From: Streptomyces muensis
Lineage (GTDB): Bacteria; Actinomycetota; Actinomycetes; Streptomycetales; Streptomycetaceae
Reading direction: 5' to 3'
DNA: 64,000 nucleotides
Assembly: GCF_021474425.1 (NCBI RefSeq)
Contig: NZ_JAKEIP010000012.1
Coordinates: 1-64,000 of the forward strand
Shown here: positions 18,824 to 26,127 of the stretch, piece by piece
How the letters are laid out: each line of letters starts with the position of its first letter
Position numbering within the stretch: the first letter of the stretch is position 1
The notes under the pieces: model-generated
The model's input: only the letters and a program-made list of their open reading frames with translations
What the model was told of the DNA's origin: nothing
The model's database searches: none
Made by a program: the position numbers and the translations under genes

Positions 18824-19948
18824 TCACAGGTTCCGGTGCGCGGACGCCTGTGGTGGGGCTGCCGCCAGTTCCACCATGACCCGGACCCCGCCCTCGGAGC
18901 GCGGGGTCAGGGTGAGGGTTCCCTCGTGTGCCTGGGTGATGGTTCTGACGATCGCCAGGCCGAGGCCGACGCCCGCGTGGTCGGTGTGTATGCGTTCGGT
19001 GCCGCGACGGAACGGTTCGGTGAGGGTGGAGGCCAGCTCCGGGGTCAGCGTCTCGCCGGTGTTCTCTACCGTGAGCGTCACCGTGTCCCGGTGGGCGCGG
19101 GTGGTCACCCATACGGTGCCCTGCTCGGGCAGGTTGTGGACGATGGCGTTGTGCACGAGGTTCGTGGTCAGCTGAAGCAGGAGCGTCGGCGAGCCGGTCG
19201 TGGGGGCGATGTCGCCGCGGGTCTCGATGGTGACGCCGTGCTTCTCGGCGAGCGGGAGAAGGGTTTCGGTGGCTTCCTCCGCCAGCAGGGACAGGTCGAC
19301 GGGTTCTCGGGTGAAGGTCCGCTGTTCGGCGCGGCTGAGCAGGAGCAGCGCCTCGGTGAGGTCGATCGCCCGGGTGTTGACGGCGTGGAGGCGGTCGACG
19401 AGTTCGCGGGTGTCGTTGTTCGGGTCGGTGCGGGCCACGTCGAGGAGGGCCTTGGAGATCGCGAGCGGGGTGCGCAGTTCGTGCGAGGCGTTGGCGGCGA
19501 AGCGCTGCTGTTCGGCGACGTGTGATTCGAGCCGGGCGAGCATCGTGTCGAAGGCGTCGGCGAGTTCACGGAACTCGTCCTTACGTCCCGACAGCCGGAT
19601 CCGGTGGGAAAGGGTCCCGTTCGCGGCCGTGCGGGTGGCGTCCGTGATGCGGGTCAGAGGGGCGAGCATGCGGCCGGCGAGGATCCATCCCCCCAGGAGG
19701 CCGAACAGCAGCAGGAAGGCCATGACGGCGGCTGCCCTGGGAGCGAAGACCTCCAGGAGGGCGGACCGGACGGGAAAGACACCGTTCGTGGGTTGGTCAT
19801 CGGGGTTGTAGAGCATCGCTCGGTCGGGGACGTAACGCAGCAGGAACACCCACACCGCCGCGAGCAGCAGGCCGCCCGCGAGCATGAGGAACCCGGCGTA
19901 GCTCAGGGTGAGTTTGACGCGAACGCTCAGCCCGGCTGCCCTATCCAC
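18824..19948 (-). CDS. VanS-like sensor histidine kinase
   Basis: 374-residue membrane kinase. Two transmembrane segments (about residues 15-38 and 73-92) flank a short extracytoplasmic loop of about 35 residues; HAMP follows (LAGRMLAPLTRITDATRTAANG), then the HisKA box ASHELRTPLAIS with His156, N-box VHNAIVH and G-box VGLGLAIVRTI. The GTG start lies inside the end of the response regulator gene (8-base overlap), so they are coupled. The short sensor loop and the neighbouring VanY-type gene support a VanS-like cell-wall or glycopeptide sensor, but this is inference. Confidence 0.8.
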   Translation of the reverse strand: MDRAAGLSVRVKLTLSYAGFLMLAGGLLLAAVWVFLLRYVPDRAMLYNPDDQPTNGVFPVRSALLEVFAPRAAAVMAFLLLFGLLGGWILAGRMLAPLTRITDATRTAANGTLSHRIRLSGRKDEFRELADAFDTMLARLESHVAEQQRFAANASHELRTPLAISKALLDVARTDPNNDTRELVDRLHAVNTRAIDLTEALLLLSRAEQRTFTREPVDLSLLAEEATETLLPLAEKHGVTIETRGDIAPTTGSPTLLLQLTTNLVHNAIVHNLPEQGTVWVTTRAHRDTVTLTVENTGETLTPELASTLTEPFRRGTERIHTDHAGVGLGLAIVRTITQAHEGTLTLTPRSEGGVRVMVELAAAPPQASAHRNL

Positions 19949-20636
19949 GTTCGTCTCCCTCCTGTCCGGCCGCCGGTTGCGTGTCGATCCGGTAGCCGAC
20001 GCCCGGCACGGTGGCGATGATCCAGGGTTCGCCGAGCCGTTTGCGCAGGGCCGAGACGGTGATGCGGACGGCGTTCGTGAACGGGTCCGCGTTCTCGTCC
20101 CACGCCCGTTCCAGCAGCTCCTCGGCGCTGACGACACCGCCCTCGGCGGCGACGAGGACTTCGAGCACGGCGAACTGCTTCCTGGTCAGCGCGACATAGC
20201 GGTCGTCCCGGTAGACCTCGCGGCGGAACGGGTCCAGCCGCAGACCTTCGAGCTCCCGCACGGGCGGTCTGCTGTGGGCGCGTCTGCGGTCCAGCGCTCT
20301 GAGCCTGAGCGCGAGTTCCCGGAGTTCAAAGGGTTTCGTGAGGTAGTCGTCCGCGCCGAGTTCGAATCCGGATGCCTTGTCGTCGAGACGGTCGGCCGCG
20401 GTGAGCATGAGGATCGGCATGCCGCTGCCGGAGGCGACGATGCGCTTGGCGATCTCGTCACCGGACGGTCCGGGGATGTCACGGTCGAGGACGGCGATGT
20501 CGTAGACGTTGACGCTCAGCAGCTCCAGAGCGGTGTCGCCGTCACCCGCGATGTCGGCCGCGATGGCTTCGAGGCGCAGGCCGTCGCGGATGGCTTCCGC
20601 CAGATAGGGCTCGTCCTCGACGATCAGCACACGCAT
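19941..20636 (-). CDS. VanR-like OmpR-family response regulator
   Basis: 231-residue regulator. Receiver domain MRVLIVEDEPYLAEAI with phosphoacceptor Asp51 in AVLDRDIPG, switch Thr in MLTAAD and Lys in LTKPF; the C-terminal winged helix has YVALTRKQFAVLEVL, VRITVSALRKRLGEP and the terminal VPGVGYRI wing. The sequence style (acidic receiver with DRDIPGPSGDEIAKRIV) strongly recalls VanR-type regulators of actinobacteria. ATG 20636 is chosen because the receiver begins there. It overlaps the kinase gene downstream and diverges from the VanY-like gene by 87 bases, which probably holds its binding site. Confidence 0.82.
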   Translation of the reverse strand: MRVLIVEDEPYLAEAIRDGLRLEAIAADIAGDGDTALELLSVNVYDIAVLDRDIPGPSGDEIAKRIVASGSGMPILMLTAADRLDDKASGFELGADDYLTKPFELRELALRLRALDRRRAHSRPPVRELEGLRLDPFRREVYRDDRYVALTRKQFAVLEVLVAAEGGVVSAEELLERAWDENADPFTNAVRITVSALRKRLGEPWIIATVPGVGYRIDTQPAAGQEGDERG

Positions 20637-20723
20637 GTCGTCAAGGCTACGAGTCGGCGCATATCGTCGGCATATCCAAAACCGCATACGCGCCGGCAAC
20701 CCCGCGCTGCCTTGACTGACGGC

Positions 20724-21368
20724 ATGACTCGAACCCCGCCATCGGCAGCAACGAAGATCCGCCGGATGCGCCGGCTCCTTGTCGTCGGCCTGATCGTGGT
20801 CATCGCCGTGATCACCGCCGCCCTCGGCTCCCGGATACCCAGGTCCTCGTCGCCCTCGCCTCCCTCGACCGCATTACCCACGCACGCTGATCGCGGTGAG
20901 CTCGGCGGTCCGCTCGGGGAGGCTGACGGTGTCGTTCCCGACGGCGTGACGGTCTTCGACGACACGACCCCGGCCGTGACCGGACTCGACCCGGGGCTGC
21001 TCAAGGCCCTTCGCCGGGCCGCGACGGCGGCAGCGGACGACGGAGTGACGATCCACGTCAACAGCGGCTGGCGTTCCGCGGCGTACCAGAACCAGCTGCT
21101 TCGCGAGGCGATCATCGAATACGGCTCCGAGTACGAGGCCGCCCGATGGGTGGCCACCGCGGGGACGTCTCCCCATGTGACGGGGGACGCGGTCGACCTC
21201 GGGCACTCCGACGCGACGGCATGGCTGTCCCGGCAGGGCGCCGCGTACGGACTGTGCCAGATCTACCGGAACGAACCCTGGCATTACGAACTGCGCGCCA
21301 CGGCGGTCGACCGTGGCTGCCCGCCCATGTATGCCGACCCCACCCAGGATCCCAGGATGCGCAAGTGA
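20724..21368 (+). CDS. VanY-like D-alanyl-D-alanine carboxypeptidase (M15)
   Basis: 214-residue protein with one N-terminal transmembrane/signal anchor (residues 17-36), then a Pro/Ser linker and an extracytoplasmic M15B peptidase domain. Zinc ligands are His151 and Asp158 in SPHVTGDAVDLG and His187 in EPWHYEL; the SGWRSAAYQ substrate motif is at about residue 114. Such enzymes remove the terminal D-Ala (or D-Lac) of peptidoglycan stem peptides. It is divergent from the VanR/VanS-like pair, an arrangement that suggests the pair controls it. The stop overlaps a GTG that could start the next gene, so co-transcription with it is likely. Confidence 0.85.
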   Translation: MTRTPPSAATKIRRMRRLLVVGLIVVIAVITAALGSRIPRSSSPSPPSTALPTHADRGELGGPLGEADGVVPDGVTVFDDTTPAVTGLDPGLLKALRRAATAAADDGVTIHVNSGWRSAAYQNQLLREAIIEYGSEYEAARWVATAGTSPHVTGDAVDLGHSDATAWLSRQGAAYGLCQIYRNEPWHYELRATAVDRGCPPMYADPTQDPRMRK

Positions 21369-21391
21369 CCGAGAGCGAGCGAGGACAGACG

Positions 21392-22471
21392 ATGGTGCAG
21401 GTCGACACGGCGGAGACCGGACAGGGCGGCGCCGGCCGCCGGGGCACCGCCTCCGGGACCTGGCGTTCGGGCATCCGCAGAGCTGTCCGCCTCGGCTCCC
21501 GGCCGGAGCCCTGGAGGCGCGGCCCGGTCCTCACGGCGCTGGCGCTGCTGCTCGGCCTGCTCATGTCGCTGCACGCGAGGATCCCGAACCGGATCGGGCA
21601 CCTCGGCAGCCTGGTGGAGAACCTCCTGCCGTGGTTCGGTCTGTTCGTTCCGGTGCTGCTGGCCGGGGCGCTGTGGCGCCGTTCCGCCGTGGCGGTGGCC
21701 GCGCTGCTGCTGCCGGTCATCGTGTGGCTGAACCTCTTCGGCGGGCTCCTCGGCGACAAGTCCCAGCCGGGCGGCGACCTCACCCTGGTCAGTCACAACG
21801 TCGGCGCCGACAACCCCGACCCGGCCGGCACCGCCCGCGACCTGATCGCCTCCGGCGCGGACGTGCTGGCCCTGGAGGAGATCACGTCACAGGACAGGGG
21901 CACCTACGAGGAGCGGCTGGCGAAGACGTACCCGTACCACACGGTGCTGGGCACGGTCGGGCTGTGGAGCAGGCTGCCGCTGTCGGACACCCGGCCCGTC
22001 GAGATCGAGACGGACTACGGGCCGCTGGCGGCCACCAAGCCGGCCGACGTCAAGCTGGCCGGCAACCGGGCGCTGCGCACCACGGTGGCCACCGACCAGG
22101 GACCGCTGGCGGTGTACGTGGCCCACCTGGGGTCGGTACGGGTGAATCCGCGGGCGGGCTTCTGGACGGACTCGCGGGACAGGAACGCGCAGGCGCTGGG
22201 CAGGGCCGTCGCCGCCGAGCGCAACGAGCGGGTGGTGGTGCTCGGCGACCTGAACGGCGCCGTGGACGACCGGGCGTTCGACGGTCTCACCTCGCGGTTG
22301 CGCTCGGCCCAGGAGGAGGCCGGGGACGGCTTCGGCTTCAGCTGGCCGGCGACGTTTCCGGTGGTGCGGATCGACCAGATCCTGGTCCGTGGCGTGGAGC
22401 CGACGAGTTCGTGGGTGCTGCCCGCCACCGGGAGCGATCACCTGCCGGTGGCGGCCGCGATCAGCTGGTGA
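21392..22471 (+). CDS. Membrane-anchored endonuclease/exonuclease/phosphatase family protein
   Basis: 359-residue protein: a basic cytoplasmic N-terminus, two or three transmembrane segments (about residues 45-110, LTALALLLGLLMSL and VAALLLPVIVWLNLF), then an EEP domain outside the membrane. Motifs are LVSHNVG, VLALEEIT (catalytic Glu), VVVLGDLNGAVDD (Asp-Asn) and TGSDHLPVAAAI (Asp-His). This family contains phosphodiesterases and lipid phosphatases; the substrate is unknown. ATG 21392 has GAGGACAG upstream; GTG 21365, overlapping the VanY stop, is an alternative that would couple the two genes. A role in envelope metabolism is plausible but unproven. Confidence 0.75.
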   Translation: MVQVDTAETGQGGAGRRGTASGTWRSGIRRAVRLGSRPEPWRRGPVLTALALLLGLLMSLHARIPNRIGHLGSLVENLLPWFGLFVPVLLAGALWRRSAVAVAALLLPVIVWLNLFGGLLGDKSQPGGDLTLVSHNVGADNPDPAGTARDLIASGADVLALEEITSQDRGTYEERLAKTYPYHTVLGTVGLWSRLPLSDTRPVEIETDYGPLAATKPADVKLAGNRALRTTVATDQGPLAVYVAHLGSVRVNPRAGFWTDSRDRNAQALGRAVAAERNERVVVLGDLNGAVDDRAFDGLTSRLRSAQEEAGDGFGFSWPATFPVVRIDQILVRGVEPTSSWVLPATGSDHLPVAAAISW

Positions 22472-22602
22472 GCCATCGACGACGTGCCATTGGATCGATG
22501 AAGCGCCATTGGAGTGTCAGCGCGGCCTGTGGTCGGCACAGCGATGAGTTTCGGCAGCACGCTGGGTCTACGCAGCGATGAACCGCGCTTGAGGAGGACT
22601 GC

Positions 22603-23178
22603 ATGACCGCTACCTACACGTTCGACGTGTTCTCCAGCCTCGACGGCTACGGCGCCGCCGGCGGCGACTGGACCGGCTACTGGGGCAAGCAGGGGCCCGA
22701 GCTGCTCGACCACCGCCTCGCCCTGTACGGCGGGGAGCAGCGGATGGTGTTCGGCGCCAACACCTACCGGGCCTTCGCGCAGATGCTGGCCGAGAGCACC
22801 GAGGACTCCGACGTGCGTGACCCTTGGGTCACCCGGATGAGGAACCTGCCGGCAACGGTCGTTTCGACGACCCTGGAAGGTCCTCTCGACTGGCCGGACG
22901 CGACGCTGGCGAGCGGTGACGCAGTGGATGTCGTCGCCCGTCTCAAGGAGGAGTCCGAGGTGCCGTTGCGCTCGCACGGCAGCCTGTCGTTGAACCGGGC
23001 GCTGATGGCCGCGGGCCTGGTCGACCGCTTGCAGGTGACGCTGTTCCCGGTCGTCACCGGTCGGACCGGCTTGGACCCGATCTTCCGGGGGGCCGCCGAC
23101 TTCGACCTGGAGCTGCTGGAGAACCGGACGCTCGACGGACACATCCAGGAACTCGTCTACCGCCCCGTCCTCCATTGA
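22603..23178 (+). CDS. Dihydrofolate reductase family (RibD C-terminal-like) protein
   Basis: 191-residue cytosolic protein with the DHFR/RibD reductase fold. It has the N-terminal FDVFSSLDGYGAAGGDWTGYWGKQG motif, MVFGANTYRAFAQML, LPATVVSTTLEGPLDWPDATL and the NADPH-site segment LRSHGSLSLNRALMAAGLVD. These are typical of stand-alone RibD_C proteins in actinobacteria, which reduce small molecules with NADPH; true folate activity is not implied. GAGGAGG lies seven bases before the ATG. Two copies of GCCATTGGA, about 20 bases apart, lie upstream at about 22486 and 22507; significance unknown. Confidence 0.8.
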   Translation: MTATYTFDVFSSLDGYGAAGGDWTGYWGKQGPELLDHRLALYGGEQRMVFGANTYRAFAQMLAESTEDSDVRDPWVTRMRNLPATVVSTTLEGPLDWPDATLASGDAVDVVARLKEESEVPLRSHGSLSLNRALMAAGLVDRLQVTLFPVVTGRTGLDPIFRGAADFDLELLENRTLDGHIQELVYRPVLH

Positions 23179-23219
23179 ACGAGCTTCCCTGTGCGTCCTG
23201 GTGATGATCGCGGCCCGGC

Positions 23220-24149
23220 TCACAGTCTGTAGTCGATCTTCTTTTCCTCTATCAGCTTCGCCAGCTCACCGTCCGACAGCGGGTGCAGAGTGTCGAGGAG
23301 TCGACGCAGCCCCGGTTCGTCGAGGAACTGGCTGCTGACCTGGACCTCCGCGTCCCGGTGGCGGCGTACGAGGGTGATGTCGTGGGTGTCGCCGGGCAGG
23401 TCGCGGACCCTGGCCAGCTCACCGTGGCCGTCCACCGTGCAGGTCGCGTCCTGCTCCACGGGCTCGGGGCATCGCAGAGGTTCCGTTGTGGACGGTGAGA
23501 GCACCACGAGGCCCACGTACCCGAGTTCGTACCCCGCGCGGGCGGGGCCGTACTCGACGGTGAAGGAGGCCGGGCCGACCTCGGCACGGGACAGTTGCAT
23601 GCCGGGCGGCGTGGCACCCAGGTACAGCAACTCCGGGTTCTCCCGGTACCGCGCGACCTCCGCGTCGTACTGGCGCTGCCGCGCCTGCGCGGGGCCGACG
23701 AAGCCGCCGTAGGCCACCCCGGCCGCGAGCACGGCCAGCGCCGCCAGCCGCACCCCCCGGCTGGGCACGAAGAACGCCGCGGCCACCGCGTACGGCACCC
23801 CGGTCAGCGCGATCCGGGTGCCGGCGCCTCCCAGGTCGACGTCCGCGGCGTAGGCGGCCAGACCTGCCGCGACGCCCGCCGTACCGAGGACGAAGACCAG
23901 CACCGCCCAACCGAGCCGCCGCGACGCGGAGTCGCACAGCGGCACCACGGTCCTCGCCGGCAGACCTGCCACGGCCAGCAGACCCACCGTCAGCGGTACG
24001 CCGAGCAGGAAGACCGGCACTGTCGCGCCGGTACCGCCGCCCCACGCCGAGGCCACGATCCCGAAGCCGAGCACCGGCATCATGGCCGCCGTCATGGCCC
24101 AGACCAGGAGGAGATGCAGGGCCGTGAGGGCCGCTCTGCCGCTTGTCAT
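23220..24149 (-). CDS. Hypothetical polytopic membrane protein
   Basis: 309 residues. About five hydrophobic segments fill the first 150 residues (starting LTALHLLLVWAMTAAMMPVLGFG), with a PSRGVRLAALAVLAAGVAYGGFVG helix last. The remaining part, after the charged AQARQRQYDAEVARYRENPELL, is a soluble domain of about 150 residues that contains a Cys pair (LRCPEPVEQDATCTV) and is probably outside the cell. I do not recognise the family. No partner gene is evident; it precedes the glycosyltransferase gene convergently arranged with the reductase gene. Confidence 0.6.
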   Translation of the reverse strand: MTSGRAALTALHLLLVWAMTAAMMPVLGFGIVASAWGGGTGATVPVFLLGVPLTVGLLAVAGLPARTVVPLCDSASRRLGWAVLVFVLGTAGVAAGLAAYAADVDLGGAGTRIALTGVPYAVAAAFFVPSRGVRLAALAVLAAGVAYGGFVGPAQARQRQYDAEVARYRENPELLYLGATPPGMQLSRAEVGPASFTVEYGPARAGYELGYVGLVVLSPSTTEPLRCPEPVEQDATCTVDGHGELARVRDLPGDTHDITLVRRHRDAEVQVSSQFLDEPGLRRLLDTLHPLSDGELAKLIEEKKIDYRL

Positions 24150-24232
24150 GGCGCGGAGCCTGTCAGCCCGGCGTCCTGGGCAGCATGAGTACGCGTACTC
24201 AGATCGTGGGCATCACCGTGAGGTCCGAGCGG

Positions 24233-26071
24233 TCAGCGCCTGAGCTCGTCCAGCAGCCGGGTGGCCGCCATCGCCCAGGTCCGCTTCTCGGCCAGGGCCG
24301 CGCGTACGGTGGCGGCGTCGGCGAACGCGGCGTCCAGATTGCCGAGGGCCATCGAGATCGCGACACGCCAGTCGTCGACGTTGGCGTCCTCATGCCGCTT
24401 CCCGTTCCGCACCGGCACCACGAGTCGGTTGATCATCTCGGGCATGTCCTGGGAGAGCAGCTCCTCCACCAGCCGGCCCAGACCGCTGGCGCCGCTGATC
24501 AGGACGGGGGTGCCCGAGGTGATCGCCTCCAGGCCGGCCAGGCCGAACCCCTCGACCCGTGAGGGCATCAGGACCAGGCTGGAGGTACGCAGGTCGTTGC
24601 GGACGTCCGTCAGATCGTCGGTGAAGTTGCGGGGCAGCACCGTGACCGCAGGGCAGTCGGCGATGTCCTCGAGCCGCTCCTTCAGCGCCCTGCCCTCCCC
24701 CGGCCTCGCCCCGCGGACCAGGAGTTCCACCTCCCGGTGCGGGCTGCGACCGCGCATGGCCGCGCCGACCGCGCGCGCCGCCAGGTCGACACCCTTGATC
24801 CCTTCGTCGGAGAGCCGCCCGAAGAGCAGGATCCTGGGGATGCCCGGCGGTCGGGTGCGGGGCTCCGCACCGAATCCGTCGGGGTCGTCGAAGCCGGGGT
24901 CGAGCCGTACCGGGGCCGCGATCCCCCCCTTCTCGTGCACATGCCTGCTGAACCAGTCGTGCAGCAGCGGCCCGACGCACACCGTCAGATTCGCGCCCCG
25001 TGCCAGCGCTTCCTCGGCTTTCCCCCGTTCCTCGGCCACCGCCGCCTCGTCCACGGTGGCGCCCGGCTCGTGCTGCTTGTGGAAAGGAGTGTCGTCGGCG
25101 GACATGTGGATGAAGTGCACCCGCTGCGCGTCAGGGAAATGGCGCTGCATCTCGCAGGCGTAGTAGCCGGTGATCCAGCTGTGGCCGATGATGATGTCCG
25201 GCTCCACACCGTCGGGCAGTTCCGGCCTCCGCATGAGGCCTTCGTGGCGCGGCCGCCCCTTCTCCACCGGTGCGGCGATCAGCCGTACCTCGCCGGCTTC
25301 GGCGTCCTCCGTGTCCTTCGCCGAGAGCTCGGGCACCACGCAGTACGTCTCCAGGGACAGCGCGGCGAACGCCCGGCACAGGTAGCGGCTCATCGCGCTC
25401 AGCCCGCCCTTGGCGGGCAGCCACTCGTCGGCGACCACCAGCAGCACCCGCTGCCCCGAGGAGCCCTTGGCCGGGGCGGCCGCGGACGTGTCCGGCTCCG
25501 CCGCCGGGGTTTTCGGCGCGAGGGATCCGGGCGGCGGGGACGCCGGTGTCGCCTGTTCCCGCAGGACGGCCTGTGCCTGAACCTCCGTCGGCAGAGCGGC
25601 CTCGGCCGGCGCGTCGTCCGAGCCGGTCGGCTCCGTCTCCTCGGTCCACGCCGACCCGTTCCACACCATGGGCGCGCTCGCCCACTCGCTGCCGAGGATC
25701 GGGCCCAGGAGCGCGGCGGCCTCGGTGGGGGTCTCGCTGTCGATCCTCGCCACGGCGCCCGTCTGCTGGTTGACCACTTCGACGCGGACCCAGCCGGCCA
25801 CCGCGGGCGGAGCCGACGCCAGCCATCGGACGATCTCCCGGGACGCTCGCCCGAGTTCACGTTCGCCGTCCTTCCCTGTCACGCCGAACGCGTTGACCAC
25901 GACGGCGGTGACGGCGTGTCCGCCCGCCCGCTCGGGGCCACGATCGCCCAGGTCGAGGCCGGGCTTCGCCGAGAGTCCCGACGCGCGGAAACGTGCGTAG
26001 AGGACTTTGATCTGTTCGCCGATCACGCCCGAGGCGGACTGGACGATCAAAGACACGATCACCGGGTCCAT
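24233..26071 (-). CDS. GT4-type glycosyltransferase with an extra N-terminal domain
   Basis: 612 residues in three parts. Residues 1-130 form an alpha/beta module (MDPVIVSLIVQSASGVIGEQ, AVTAVVVNAFGVTG, RVEVVNQQTGAVARIDSETP) not normally present in glycosyltransferases. A Pro/Ala-rich linker covers about 130-205. Residues 205-612 are a GT-B, GT4-family glycosyltransferase (LLVVADEWLPAKGGLSAMSRYL donor-side loop, LLFGRLSDEGIKGVDLAARAV, and the EGFGLAGLEAITSGTPVL E-x7-E motif). The N-terminal module resembles the constant domains seen on effectors of NTP-dependent conflict systems, but I cannot name it. The 56-base gap to the divergent CHAT gene suggests joint regulation. Confidence 0.7.
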   Translation of the reverse strand: MDPVIVSLIVQSASGVIGEQIKVLYARFRASGLSAKPGLDLGDRGPERAGGHAVTAVVVNAFGVTGKDGERELGRASREIVRWLASAPPAVAGWVRVEVVNQQTGAVARIDSETPTEAAALLGPILGSEWASAPMVWNGSAWTEETEPTGSDDAPAEAALPTEVQAQAVLREQATPASPPPGSLAPKTPAAEPDTSAAAPAKGSSGQRVLLVVADEWLPAKGGLSAMSRYLCRAFAALSLETYCVVPELSAKDTEDAEAGEVRLIAAPVEKGRPRHEGLMRRPELPDGVEPDIIIGHSWITGYYACEMQRHFPDAQRVHFIHMSADDTPFHKQHEPGATVDEAAVAEERGKAEEALARGANLTVCVGPLLHDWFSRHVHEKGGIAAPVRLDPGFDDPDGFGAEPRTRPPGIPRILLFGRLSDEGIKGVDLAARAVGAAMRGRSPHREVELLVRGARPGEGRALKERLEDIADCPAVTVLPRNFTDDLTDVRNDLRTSSLVLMPSRVEGFGLAGLEAITSGTPVLISGASGLGRLVEELLSQDMPEMINRLVVPVRNGKRHEDANVDDWRVAISMALGNLDAAFADAATVRAALAEKRTWAMAATRLLDELRR

Positions 26072-26127
26072 GCCCTGATGATGTCAGAGAACCACGGTTT
26101 CGCCCTCCCTTGTCCCACTCCTCGTGA

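Noticed and set aside
22480-22520. Repeated GCCATTGGA upstream of the DHFR-family gene
   Set aside because: Two 9-base copies alone are too weak to call an operator; no regulator or promoter is aligned to them.
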